A stretch of DNA of 64,000 nt from assembly GCF_050389805.1 (NCBI RefSeq), contig NZ_CP130945.1, positions 3,968,001 through 4,032,000 on the forward strand. Reading direction: 5' to 3'. Shown here one piece after another: positions 8,626 to 16,490 of this stretch. Origin of the DNA: Bacillus_BD sp050389805 (GTDB lineage Bacteria; Bacillota; Bacilli; Bacillales; Cytobacillaceae). Numbering within the stretch: the stretch's first letter is position 1; the number at the start of each line of letters is the position of its first letter. The notes under the pieces were generated by a model. That model worked only from the letters and a program-made list of their open reading frames with translations. It had not been told where the DNA came from and ran no database searches. The position numbers and the translations under genes were made by a program.

Positions 8626-9182
8626 TGTTCAACACCCACTAACGTTTTCACTTTTAATTCAAAAGTGGCATCATAGGTTAGACTTTCTTCATCGATTGTA
8701 ATACTAGTGAGTTGTGCTTCATTTACAAAAGGTGCATGTAACAATGCATTAAGATACACGGCCGAGTCCCCTTTTGAAAAAAAGTTTACCGTCATGCTTA
8801 TTTCTCCATTGTTTGTATAGGTATAGTTTGTAAGCTTAGCCTTTTCTGGTAAGAAACTTTTCACTCTTTCAAGGATGTTACTGGTATCCACATAAATGGT
8901 ACTTAACGTTTCGTTCATGGCTTTATATTGATCAACGAAATTAAACTCTGTTACACCCGTTGTTTTCTGTTGATATTCTTTTAATAACGTATCTCTTGTT
9001 AAAGTTTGTGTTTCTATATTAGCTGATAATGTTCCAATGGAATCTTTCTTATCAAAATAAGTGTACGTTAAGATAGAGGCAGTAGCGACGACAGCCACAA
9101 TCCCTAAAATGGGGATTAGAAACACTGAACTTTTTTCTTTTGTACTATAGGTTTGAGGTAATAAATTAATTCGAAATTCCAT
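8622..9182 (-). CDS. pilN: Type IV pilus assembly protein PilN
   Basis: A 186-aa protein with the PilN hallmark N-terminus 'MEFRINLLPQ', which binds a groove in PilM. One membrane segment follows at about residues 21-42, then a periplasmic-type coiled coil and a ferredoxin-like domain. The start is set at 9182 because GGAGG lies six bases upstream; a longer reading from 9209 lacks a ribosome binding site. It lies 35 bp after pilM and overlaps the next gene by 4 bp, so translation is coupled. Confidence 0.9.
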   Translation of the reverse strand: MEFRINLLPQTYSTKEKSSVFLIPILGIVAVVATASILTYTYFDKKDSIGTLSANIETQTLTRDTLLKEYQQKTTGVTEFNFVDQYKAMNETLSTIYVDTSNILERVKSFLPEKAKLTNYTYTNNGEISMTVNFFSKGDSAVYLNALLHAPFVNEAQLTSITIDEESLTYDATFELKVKTLVGVEQ

Positions 9183-9217
9183 GCTTGTCCTCCATTCACC
9201 AATGCACAATGATCTCC

Positions 9218-10366
9218 TTATTTTTTCTGAATATCATTGGCCCTCATTGCGAGACCTATAGCCACACTACATGAATCTAATAGATCTTCATTTGTAAAGT
9301 CATGATTGAGGATGGAACGATAATCAATGCGAACAATTTCTTCCGTTCCCAGTCTCTCTTTTAAGGGTTGAAATATCCCATCGGTCTTTTCTCCAGTCAC
9401 AATGATTCTTTTAAACTCACTATCCCGTTCATTTAAAGAATAACGGAAAAAGTTCTGGGCTTTCTCAATTTCAAGCGCGATTTCATTGACGTAAGATTCT
9501 TGATTTAGATCCATGACTTCTTCAATGGTTGCGGCAATTTGACTTTGTGTTTCTCTAAAGACAGGGATATCCTCTTCAAATAACAAAACATCGTCGTCTG
9601 GACTTGGTCTAGTCGGAGAGACATTTGATACCATGTCATTTGTATGAATGGACATCATTCTTGAGAAAACAATCATCCCATCTTTAAATATATGAATATC
9701 TAACGAATTCTTCGATACATCGATTATCATCTCGGTTTGGGTTAACCAACGTGGTTGGGCATACGAAAGTAATCGTTGCAACGCCAATCCACGAATTTCA
9801 GCTGTTAATGGTTTAAGTCCGGCTTCATGACAAACATCTGCTAAATCCTGCGATAAAGCTTGTGATGTAGCAAAAAGCAAGATTTCACTTTTAGGACCTT
9901 CCATTGTTTGTTGAATCCCTTGCGCAAGATCATCTAAAGAGAGTTCTTCCATCCCATCTTCTCGATCACCATCGATAGGTTCTGGAACAATTGATCCAAT
10001 TTTAACAAAATCATAAATTGGATTTTCAAATGGCAGGTGAATACTTTCTCCGATCTCAAACTGCAATAACTTAGCTAGTTCAGTTTCCCCAATGTCTGGC
10101 AACGAGGTAATTTTCCTAATGAGTATATTTTGCGTTGGAATGGCGAGATGAGCTTCTTTAGAGATGGAACCGTCCTTTAATACACCTTCCAAAAATTCCG
10201 ATAAGTCTTCAGGCTGGTTTACTCGTCCTCCAGCCAAAATAGGGGATTTGAAATCTATTTTTGTAACACCTTGTACAACTGGGATGCCTCTTTCGAGTTT
10301 GATTGTTGCACAGGTGATGTAATTTTCGTGGAAATCTATTCCTGAGAATTTTTTGTTGCGAAACAT
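9218..10366 (-). CDS. pilM: Type IV pilus assembly protein PilM (actin-like ATPase fold)
   Basis: The 382-aa protein opens 'MFRNKKFSGIDFHENYITCA', the phosphate-1-like loop of the FtsA/PilM family. It continues with 'IPTQNILIRKI' and 'GESIHLPFENPIYDFV', both typical of PilM. It also contains a 'RIIVTGEKTDG' adenosine-type motif. PilM is the cytoplasmic ring component that connects the PilB/PilT motors to PilN/PilO. The length is slightly above the usual ~350 aa because of an acidic insert near residues 130-150. AAGGTGTGG precedes the ATG. Confidence 0.93.
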   Translation of the reverse strand: MFRNKKFSGIDFHENYITCATIKLERGIPVVQGVTKIDFKSPILAGGRVNQPEDLSEFLEGVLKDGSISKEAHLAIPTQNILIRKITSLPDIGETELAKLLQFEIGESIHLPFENPIYDFVKIGSIVPEPIDGDREDGMEELSLDDLAQGIQQTMEGPKSEILLFATSQALSQDLADVCHEAGLKPLTAEIRGLALQRLLSYAQPRWLTQTEMIIDVSKNSLDIHIFKDGMIVFSRMMSIHTNDMVSNVSPTRPSPDDDVLLFEEDIPVFRETQSQIAATIEEVMDLNQESYVNEIALEIEKAQNFFRYSLNERDSEFKRIIVTGEKTDGIFQPLKERLGTEEIVRIDYRSILNHDFTNEDLLDSCSVAIGLAMRANDIQKK

Positions 10367-10450
10367 GTTGTCACCACACCTTAAATAATCTAACTAAAAG
10401 TTGAATATTGATAAATCCTGCTTTAGAAGAAATGCACTTAGGGTTTATAA

Positions 10451-11449
10451 CTATTGTGTTTTATATTTCAATATATTAAAGGATCTATCAATTTCATTAT
10501 CAGAATCTGAGCTTAGGCAAACGTTATTAATCTGCTCTTTGATTTGAACATTAGCAGATTCCTTAACTGCTTCCCCTAACATTTCACATGTAAAACTGGG
10601 AGCTTCATTGCGATTGATTTCCCATTTATCAATGTTTCCATTATGATCTTTACCCTTAAATTCTCCTTCTGGACAAGAACCCGTAATTGCATTACTTTGA
10701 CATATACCTTCTGAGATAATTGTTCCTCCATTAAAATTCAAAGTTATATCACTGTTTCCGGTTTTATTTATTTGCTTTGCGAGCAATAGACCCGAGATAG
10801 TTAGAGTATCGTTTTTAATTTCCACTTCACTATTTGTATTTAAATTGGTATACATAATAGTATTTGCTGGTACTTCTGTTAGTGTTTCCCCCTTATATTC
10901 ACTAATAGTAAAGCCCATATCATTTAATTCTTCTTTATTACCTATGACATAATCATAAAGTAATTGAAAAACATTTAATTCCTCAACACTTTCATACGGT
11001 AAGTATGTTTTATCATTTCCTATACCTGTAATAATTGGTGTATTCATTGTAAAATTAACCTGTTCAGTAGGTTCAATAACAACACTTCTTTTAATTAAAC
11101 TAGATTCTTTGTATCCTGCAGTTAATGTATATGGATTATTTCCACTTATTTCTACTAACATTTCTCTACCATTTATCGTATAAGGAATACTATTTTCACT
11201 TTCTAAAATCACATCTGGATTATTAAAAGTAGCTAATTCATTTAAAAATATCTCAAGAGCTCCTTCTGCAAGATAAAACTCTTGTTGTTTTTTTTCATTT
11301 ATTACAACTGACTTTGTACCATAAGTTGTACTCATGAGAAGTCCTGTCCCTACAATACTGATAAATACAACAGTAAATAATATATATAGAAGGGCCGCGC
11401 CACTTTGATTTCGCAGTTTAGATAATATTATTAAGCTTGCTTTCCGCAT
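10451..11449 (-). CDS. PilX-like pilus assembly/minor pilin-type protein
   Basis: The 332-aa protein begins with basic residues and then 'NQSGAALLYILFTVVFISIVG', a PilX N-type hydrophobic helix. The rest is a beta-rich extracytoplasmic part with several cysteines near the C-terminal half. It lacks the canonical G/xxxxE prepilin peptidase site, so it may be a PilX-type accessory pilin or a membrane-anchored tip protein. It is encoded between the minor pilins and pilM with close spacing and a good AAAGGTG site. The function is assigned by position and N-terminal topology only. Confidence 0.7.
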   Translation of the reverse strand: MRKASLIILSKLRNQSGAALLYILFTVVFISIVGTGLLMSTTYGTKSVVINEKKQQEFYLAEGALEIFLNELATFNNPDVILESENSIPYTINGREMLVEISGNNPYTLTAGYKESSLIKRSVVIEPTEQVNFTMNTPIITGIGNDKTYLPYESVEELNVFQLLYDYVIGNKEELNDMGFTISEYKGETLTEVPANTIMYTNLNTNSEVEIKNDTLTISGLLLAKQINKTGNSDITLNFNGGTIISEGICQSNAITGSCPEGEFKGKDHNGNIDKWEINRNEAPSFTCEMLGEAVKESANVQIKEQINNVCLSSDSDNEIDRSFNILKYKTQ

Positions 11450-11463
11450 CTTATCACCTTTCT

Positions 11464-11925
11464 CTATATACCCCTAATTCTTGTTTTTGAGATTTCAGTA
11501 GATACTTCATAATCTATATTATCCAGTACAAATTTCAAATATAAAAGATTACTAGTATCATCCCAAGTAAACTCAACTATATGCTGTGATATTATTTGCG
11601 AACTATATTCTGGATCTAAGTAAACCTTATTAGCGCTAGAATCATACTGTAGTAAACTTGTTATCGTACTATCTTCATTTTCAACTTTTAAAAAAATGTC
11701 TCCTCCTACTGTAGGTTCTTTTTCAAAAAATGCACCGTCTCGCACATGTTTAGTTATATATTCGATAACAAACCTTGCCTCTCTTTGTAATTCATTTTCT
11801 ATTCTGACGTCCTTCTCGGTCTTTATAGATAAATTAAATAAACTCATTGGCACAAATATTGCAAAAGACATAATTGTAATGACAACTAATAACTCTACTA
11901 GAGTAATTCCCTTTTGGTTATTCAT
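11464..11925 (-). CDS. Minor prepilin (PilW/ComGF-like), type IV N-methylation motif
   Basis: The 153-aa protein has a short basic leader 'MNNQKG' and then 'ITLVELLVVITIMSF', the prepilin peptidase cleavage site with Glu at mature position 5 and a hydrophobic helix. The C-terminal part is beta-rich and has no cysteines. Minor pilins prime pilus assembly and sit at the tip. It overlaps the preceding minor pilin gene by 8 bp, so the two are translationally coupled. Confidence 0.85.
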   Translation of the reverse strand: MNNQKGITLVELLVVITIMSFAIFVPMSLFNLSIKTEKDVRIENELQREARFVIEYITKHVRDGAFFEKEPTVGGDIFLKVENEDSTITSLLQYDSSANKVYLDPEYSSQIISQHIVEFTWDDTSNLLYLKFVLDNIDYEVSTEISKTRIRGI

Positions 11926-12340
11926 TATTTGTATTCACCACCACCGTTACCAATTCAGTTGATAGGTTATTTGATAACGACTTTGCTGTTACTATTACCT
12001 CATAGGCTTCAATTACATCATTTGAAATTACATTAAATGTTATAGGAAATGAACTAACCTCAACAATTGCATCGTATTGAATGCTAGAGTTTTCACTAGA
12101 TTCACATCCGCTATTGTTTAAACACCAATATTTTGTCGGTGTCGTTCCAATTACAAATCCTTCACTTCTTATTCCCTCAATAACTTCTTGAGCAAAGTAC
12201 ATTAATTGGGTTTCCTCACCTTGTTTTATTGTTCGAGTATAGGAACCACTTAGGATTGTAAGCAAAGGAATGATGATAATTCCTGAAATAACAACAGCTA
12301 CTAAAAGCTCTATTAAAGTGATACCTCTCTCATTTTTCAT
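11918..12340 (-). CDS. Minor prepilin (PilV-like), type IV N-methylation motif
   Basis: The ~140-aa protein has leader 'MKNERG' followed by 'ITLIELLVAVVISG', including the Glu5 residue needed for methylation and assembly. The start at 12340 is preceded by AGAGGTG eight bases away; the in-frame ATG at 12373 lies inside the upstream gene. The mature part contains a cysteine pair (in 'YWCLNNSGCES') that could form a disulfide. It lies 11 bp downstream of pilD. Confidence 0.86.
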   Translation of the reverse strand: MKNERGITLIELLVAVVISGIIIIPLLTILSGSYTRTIKQGEETQLMYFAQEVIEGIRSEGFVIGTTPTKYWCLNNSGCESSENSSIQYDAIVEVSSFPITFNVISNDVIEAYEVIVTAKSLSNNLSTELVTVVVNTNNE

Positions 12341-12351
12341 AGATTTCACCT

Positions 12352-13101
12352 CTACCAAAAGCTTATATACCAATCCAATATTTCATTACCATAGACATAA
12401 GCCACTAAAGTTCCAATAAAGATAGAGGGACCAAAAGCAATGGGCTGACCCTTTTTGACTCTTCCTGTCATCATCAGGAAAATCCCTGCGATTGCCCCAA
12501 CAAAGGACGCAAGGACGAGACTCATCACAGTAAGGAGAGGTCCTAAAGCCACACCAATGGCAGCGTATAATTTAATATCTCCCCCGCCCATGCCTCCTTT
12601 ACTGACAATTGCAAGGAATAGTAATAATAAAAATCCTGCCGCACCACCGATCAAGTAGTACAAAAATGGTTCTGTACCAATAAATAAACGAGAAATGATT
12701 AATAACCCTACCATAGGTAACGTAACAATATCTAAGATTAGTTGTTCTCGAATATCAGTTAAAACCGAGATTACTAATAATATCGTTAATAGAAGTGCTG
12801 GGATTAGTTCGAGATTTACTCCCACATTTTTATATACAAACAAAATAGATACTGCTGTTAATAACTCACCCAATGCGTATAGGAGAGAGACAGGACTTTT
12901 ACAGTAACGACATTTACCTTTTAAAAATATATAGCTGAAAACAGGGATTAAATCAAATGCATGTAATTGGTGTTTACAGTAAATACAATGCGAAGGAGGG
13001 AATACAATGGATTCTTTATTTAATAAGCGAATCGCAACGACATTAAAAAAACTTCCTAATATTAATCCAAATATGATTATAAAAATATCAATTATTAACA
13101 A
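12352..13101 (-). CDS. comC: Prepilin peptidase PilD/ComC
   Basis: A polytopic membrane aspartic protease that cleaves and N-methylates prepilins. Two CxxC pairs (CIYC ... CRYC) lie in the N-terminal methylase region. The catalytic aspartates lie in 'TDIREQLI' and in 'GMGGGDIKL'. Its relation to spoIIB/maf/folC is that of B. subtilis comC. The reading frame is open from an ATG at 13134, but that ATG abuts the U-run of the pilA terminator and has no ribosome binding site. A TTG at 13101 with GAAGGGAAG upstream is the likelier start (about 249 aa). Confidence 0.93.
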   Translation of the reverse strand: MLIIDIFIIIFGLILGSFFNVVAIRLLNKESIVFPPSHCIYCKHQLHAFDLIPVFSYIFLKGKCRYCKSPVSLLYALGELLTAVSILFVYKNVGVNLELIPALLLTILLVISVLTDIREQLILDIVTLPMVGLLIISRLFIGTEPFLYYLIGGAAGFLLLLFLAIVSKGGMGGGDIKLYAAIGVALGPLLTVMSLVLASFVGAIAGIFLMMTGRVKKGQPIAFGPSIFIGTLVAYVYGNEILDWYISFW

Positions 13102-13136
13102 AAGAATTCTTCCCTTCTGTGTGTTAAAAACCATGT

Positions 13137-13180
13137 AATAAAAAAGCTGTCGCCGTCATGTACGACGCGACAGCTTTTTT
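13137..13180 (-). terminator. Terminator between pilA and comC/pilD
   Basis: AAGCTGTCGC (13144-13153) pairs with GCGACAGCTT (13167-13176) and is followed on the minus strand by a T-run. Downstream pil genes would be transcribed by read-through or a second promoter, giving an excess of pilin over machinery. Confidence 0.88.
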
Positions 13181-13199
13181 ATTATCATTCATTTATGAA

Positions 13200-13604
13200 T
13201 TAATTTAATTCACAATAATTAACCCCTAGTAAATCTGTTGTACTATCTGCAGTTACACTTCCATTTGATTCTGTATTTGTAACATTAATGGTGCTACCTT
13301 CTGGACAACTTGGGATATCTTGCAAAAGTTTTTCATCCATTAAGTCTTTCAAAGTTACTGCATCGCCTGCAGTATAGGTTTCTTCAACAGCAATATAGCG
13401 TTGAACAGCATCCTTGACAATTGAATTAGTTTGCTCAACTGCACTTTCCCTAGCTTTTGAAGACTGATTAGCGATTGCAGGAATTGCAATTGCAGCAATA
13501 ATCCCCAAAATAACAATTACTACAAGCAACTCAATAAGTGTTAAACCTTTTTGATTCTTAGCAAACTTCATTTTTGAGTTCAAAAGTTTTTTGATTAATT
13601 TCAT
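13200..13604 (-). CDS. pilA: Major type IV pilin PilA
   Basis: The prepilin has ~134 aa. A 20-residue basic leader ends 'KNQKG' and is followed by 'LTLIELLVVIVILGIIAAIA', so all type IV prepilin peptidase determinants (Gly-1, Glu5) are present. The mature protein is about 114 residues, small for a type IVa pilin. It carries two cysteines near the C-terminus ('SCPEG' and 'NYCELN'), consistent with a disulfide-closed D-region. The start at 13604 is chosen for the GGGGAGGAG site eight bases upstream; a longer frame to 13655 has none. It is the first gene after the riboswitch and has its own terminator. Confidence 0.93.
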   Translation of the reverse strand: MKLIKKLLNSKMKFAKNQKGLTLIELLVVIVILGIIAAIAIPAIANQSSKARESAVEQTNSIVKDAVQRYIAVEETYTAGDAVTLKDLMDEKLLQDIPSCPEGSTINVTNTESNGSVTADSTTDLLGVNYCELN

Positions 13605-13666
13605 TTGAACTTCTCCTCCCCTTGTTTTACTAGATTTCTTTTTTTGAGTATTCACTCTCTTAAACT

Positions 13667-13713
13667 AAAAAAATAACCTTCACACATGTATATGAGTATA
13701 CGATCTGCAAAGG
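13667..13713 (-). terminator. Riboswitch expression-platform terminator in the pilA leader
   Basis: CCTTTGCA (13713-13706 on the minus strand) pairs with TGTGAAGG (13684-13677), with two G-U wobbles. An inner GTATA/TATAC hairpin lies inside. The stem is followed by TTATTTTTTT. Its 5' arm starts inside the 3' end of the riboswitch aptamer, so aptamer and terminator should be mutually exclusive. Confidence 0.68.
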
Positions 13714-13783
13714 CCGGTTGCACCAATTGCTCCAAATGACTCAGGTGCCCAGTTACAAGTCATTTTTCATAACATCCAATATT
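13706..13783 (-). promoter_or_regulatory. Class II cyclic-di-GMP riboswitch (c-di-GMP-II) upstream of pilA
   Basis: On the minus strand the leader reads ...AACTGGGCACCTGAGTCATTT... and then ...GGTGCAACCGGCC. This reproduces the conserved c-di-GMP-II core (U-GGGCAC, then CUCAUUU-like, then GUGCAACCG-CC). The expected P2 helix forms (13759-13765 with 13734-13740, seven base pairs), as does the GCACC/GGTGC pseudoknot pairing. The closing helix P1 is weak and unclear. A sigma-A promoter ends just upstream and a terminator overlaps the aptamer 3' end. This suggests that ligand binding switches pilA on. The family and ligand are recognised from sequence; the switching direction is inference. Confidence 0.85.
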
Positions 13784-13801
13784 AAATATTAGTTTAGAAT
13801 A

Positions 13802-13831
13802 ATTCTACACTGCTATCGACAAGATTAGCAA
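13802..13831 (-). promoter_or_regulatory. Sigma-A-type promoter of pilA
   Basis: TTGCTA (13831-13826) and TAGAAT (13807-13802) are separated by 18 bases. Initiation near 13795 would place the aptamer at the very 5' end of the transcript. Positions 13832-14093 are AT-rich with nothing else recognised. Confidence 0.6.
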
Positions 13832-14093
13832 GTGTTATCCGTTACTTTTTACCTATATTTTACATTTTTAACAAAAGATACTCATCCGTATCTGTTATTA
13901 TTGTACCATGTGTATTCTCAGGAAGAAAGCATATTCTTTCATTGAACAGTTGCTAATAATTGGGGATTAAGAACCGGTTTTTATTGAAAAAATAAGCATT
14001 TTTCTAAGTACTGCACTTATCATATATTGTGACTTAAACTCGAATTAGGCAAATTTTTGTCACATTTATATTTTACTACAGAGGCGTTTTGTA

Positions 14094-14137
14094 CAAAAAA
14101 ATAGCCTATCCATGACTAAATGCCTGAATAGACTATT
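14094..14137 (-). terminator. Terminator after the DsbA-like gene
   Basis: On the minus strand AATAGtCTATTC pairs imperfectly with GATAGgCTATT and is followed by seven T residues. It isolates the upstream gene from the pilA promoter. Confidence 0.7.
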
Positions 14138-14187
14138 ACTTTATTTTTAAATGATAATATTGTAATATTTTAAATTTCTTAGAACTT

Positions 14188-14883
14188 CTATTCACTGACT
14201 GGAACTTTTATAACATCATTCTCTTTAATTTCTCCATTGAGAATTTGCTCGATCTCATCTACATTAAATGCATTGTATACTTTAATGCCGTTGATATACA
14301 AAGTTGGAACGGATTGAACATCAAGATTTTTTGTGTAATTTCGAGTAAGAGAAATAGGATCGGGATTATTTTCCTCAAGTTCTTCTATGCTAATATCGAC
14401 TCCATAGTCCTTCAATGTCGTTTGAACATATTCTTCCGTTCCCCAACCCTCGTTATTCGCTTCCTTTGTCATACGAAGCTGGATATCATAAAGCTTTTCC
14501 GGTTGATTTTTTTCCATATAGTAATCGACATGAGATAATAGTAATGATCTCTGAGCTAGTAGGACAAGGGGTTGACCTACATAGTTAGCTTTACCGGTAT
14601 CGATATATTTCTCCTGCACGACTGGTAATACTTCTTCCATCCATTTATGACACCATGGACATGAATAGTCAAAAGCTAAAACAAATGAATTCTCTGCGTT
14701 CTCTTCCCCTAATTTGACTTTATCTTTTACATCAAGATCATACTTCTTATAAACATAATCCTCATATTTCGTATCATTATTTTGTTGAACTGCTTCTTCT
14801 TTAGATTCATCTTGCTGACATCCTGCTATCAATATTGCAAAGACCATTATAACTACTATAAACACTAGCCTTTTCACATGCAT
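14188..14883 (-). CDS. DsbA-family thiol-disulfide oxidoreductase lipoprotein
   Basis: The 231-aa protein has a lipoprotein signal peptide (hydrophobic residues 6-20, lipobox 'LIAGC', Cys21) and a thioredoxin-fold domain with active site CPWC at about residue 75. It has the cis-Pro region 'VQSVPTLYINGIKVY' and an alpha-helical insert, as in DsbA/BdbD-type proteins. It would be anchored outside the membrane and oxidise exported proteins. It sits immediately upstream of the pilus operon, whose PilA and two minor-pilin-type products contain cysteines, so a role in pilin disulfide formation is plausible but inferred. It has its own ribosome binding site (GGGGGA) and terminator. Confidence 0.87.
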   Translation of the reverse strand: MHVKRLVFIVVIMVFAILIAGCQQDESKEEAVQQNNDTKYEDYVYKKYDLDVKDKVKLGEENAENSFVLAFDYSCPWCHKWMEEVLPVVQEKYIDTGKANYVGQPLVLLAQRSLLLSHVDYYMEKNQPEKLYDIQLRMTKEANNEGWGTEEYVQTTLKDYGVDISIEELEENNPDPISLTRNYTKNLDVQSVPTLYINGIKVYNAFNVDEIEQILNGEIKENDVIKVPVSE

Positions 14884-15037
14884 TTTTATTCCCCCAAATT
14901 ACATATCGTGTTACTCCTATCTTATTATAACCTTTTTGCTACCTAAATCATTTTTGTTAATAATTAGTATTTTACTAATGAAAAATTCACACAATGTTCA
15001 TTGATATTTTGGTAAAAATTAATTTAAGAAAAGACCG

Positions 15038-15100
15038 AAGAATAAAAATAAGATAAAATTGCACGGTCATAAGGTCATAACTGAGCAATTTTATCTTTTA
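15038..15100 (-). terminator. Terminator after folC
   Basis: A 13-bp perfect inverted repeat (15050-15062 with 15085-15097) is followed on the minus strand by TATTTTTATT. The loop contains a GGTCATAA tandem duplication. Confidence 0.8.
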
Positions 15101-15130
15101 GTCTAAATCAGGGGTTATATAGAAAAGTTA

Positions 15131-16435
15131 TTAAGATAAAACATCCATTATAAATGGTTTCACAACTGATATAAAATAAAGAGACCCTGTCACGACCAGT
15201 ATTTCATCCGAATTCAATGACCGAAACTCTTCCTCAATCGCTTGCTTCCAATCCTTGTTATAATGTTTATTCTTGCTATTACTAATCTCATATAAGTCTT
15301 CTACATTCGATGCCCGTGGATGATCAAACGAAACAAATGTAATTTGATCTGCAGCCTTATCCAAGTTGGCAATCATTTTATCTAACTTTTTATCTGAGAG
15401 TGCCGAGAAGATTATCTCTTTTTTCTTAGAAGTAAATCGATTATTCAAGACTTCTACTAACGCATTAACCCCTTCTTCATTATGAGCACCATCAATGACA
15501 ACCAACGGTTCACGGGAAAGGATTTCAAATCGTCCAGGCCAGAAAGCATTCTTTAGTCCTTCACGGATATGTTTTTCTTCAATTTTAAAAGAATGGTCTT
15601 TTTCTAAAATAAGAGATGCTTTTACGGCTAGAGCTGCGTTTTCAGTTTGATGTCTTCCAAACATTGATAGTTCTAAATGAGATAATATCGTTTCGTCGTC
15701 CTTCCAAGTAAAAGATTCACCCCTTGGAATCGATTCGTGATCGACAACACTAAAATCTCGGTTTAATAGAAACGAAGGTACATTTAATTCATCAGCTTTG
15801 TTTAGTATGACTTCTTGTGCTTCTGGTTGACTAACGCCTGTAATCAAACTGGTTCCCGCCTTAATGATACCCGCCTTTTCAAATGCAATTTCTTGATGGG
15901 TATTTCCTAAAAACTTCACATGATCCAAACCAATATTCGTAATGATTTCTAGTAAGGGTTGAATAACATTCGTTGAGTCAAAGCGTCCACCTAGTCCGAC
16001 CTCGAAAATTGCTAGATCAACCGGATGCATTTCGGCAAAATAATAGATCGCCATGATCGTGATAATCTCGAATTCAGATGGACCACCGAGTTCCGTTTCT
16101 TCTAACTCTACAGAAAGGGGATAAATGATATTTCCTAGCTTTACGATATTCTCATCCGTAATAGGCTGCCCATTTATACTGATGCGTTCGTTAAATTGCT
16201 CAATATACGGGGATGTAAAAGTTCCCGTTTTATAGCCGGCATTTTCTAGAATGGATCGTAAATAAGTCACGGTTGAGCCTTTGCCATTGGTTCCACCGAT
16301 ATGCACAGTGGTGATTTTCTTTTCTGGATGATCCAGTTTTTCTAGCATCCATTCCATCCGCTCTAAACCTGGCTTAACCCCGACGATTAATCTCGATTCG
16401 ATCCACTGTATGACTTCTTCGTATGTATGAAACAT
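15131..16435 (-). CDS. folC: Bifunctional folylpolyglutamate/dihydrofolate synthase FolC
   Basis: The 434-aa Mur-ligase-type enzyme has the ATP-binding loop 'GGTNGKGSTV' at about residues 47-56, the folate-family block 'FTSPYIEQFNERI', and a C-terminal domain with 'VIDGAHNEEGV'. It adds glutamates to tetrahydrofolates and, in many bacteria, makes dihydrofolate. The gene lies downstream of valS as in B. subtilis, separated by a hairpin terminator. The start is preceded by AAGGAGA. Confidence 0.96.
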   Translation of the reverse strand: MFHTYEEVIQWIESRLIVGVKPGLERMEWMLEKLDHPEKKITTVHIGGTNGKGSTVTYLRSILENAGYKTGTFTSPYIEQFNERISINGQPITDENIVKLGNIIYPLSVELEETELGGPSEFEIITIMAIYYFAEMHPVDLAIFEVGLGGRFDSTNVIQPLLEIITNIGLDHVKFLGNTHQEIAFEKAGIIKAGTSLITGVSQPEAQEVILNKADELNVPSFLLNRDFSVVDHESIPRGESFTWKDDETILSHLELSMFGRHQTENAALAVKASLILEKDHSFKIEEKHIREGLKNAFWPGRFEILSREPLVVIDGAHNEEGVNALVEVLNNRFTSKKKEIIFSALSDKKLDKMIANLDKAADQITFVSFDHPRASNVEDLYEISNSKNKHYNKDWKQAIEEEFRSLNSDEILVVTGSLYFISVVKPFIMDVLS

Positions 16436-16453
16436 AGTTGCGTCTCCTTACAT

Positions 16454-16482
16454 AAAAAGTAGGGGCAAAGCCCCCACTTTTG
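16454..16482 (-). terminator. Terminator between valS and folC
   Basis: The minus strand shows AAAAGTGGGGGC-TTT-GCCCCTACTTTTT, a compact GC-rich hairpin with a T-run. folC expression may depend on read-through. Confidence 0.8.
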
Positions 16483-16490
16483 AAATTGAA

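Noticed and set aside
13667..13783. Class I (GEMM-I) riboswitch instead of class II upstream of pilA
   Set aside because: The GGGCAC ... GTGCAACCG pattern with pseudoknot pairing is that of class II; the class I core features are absent.
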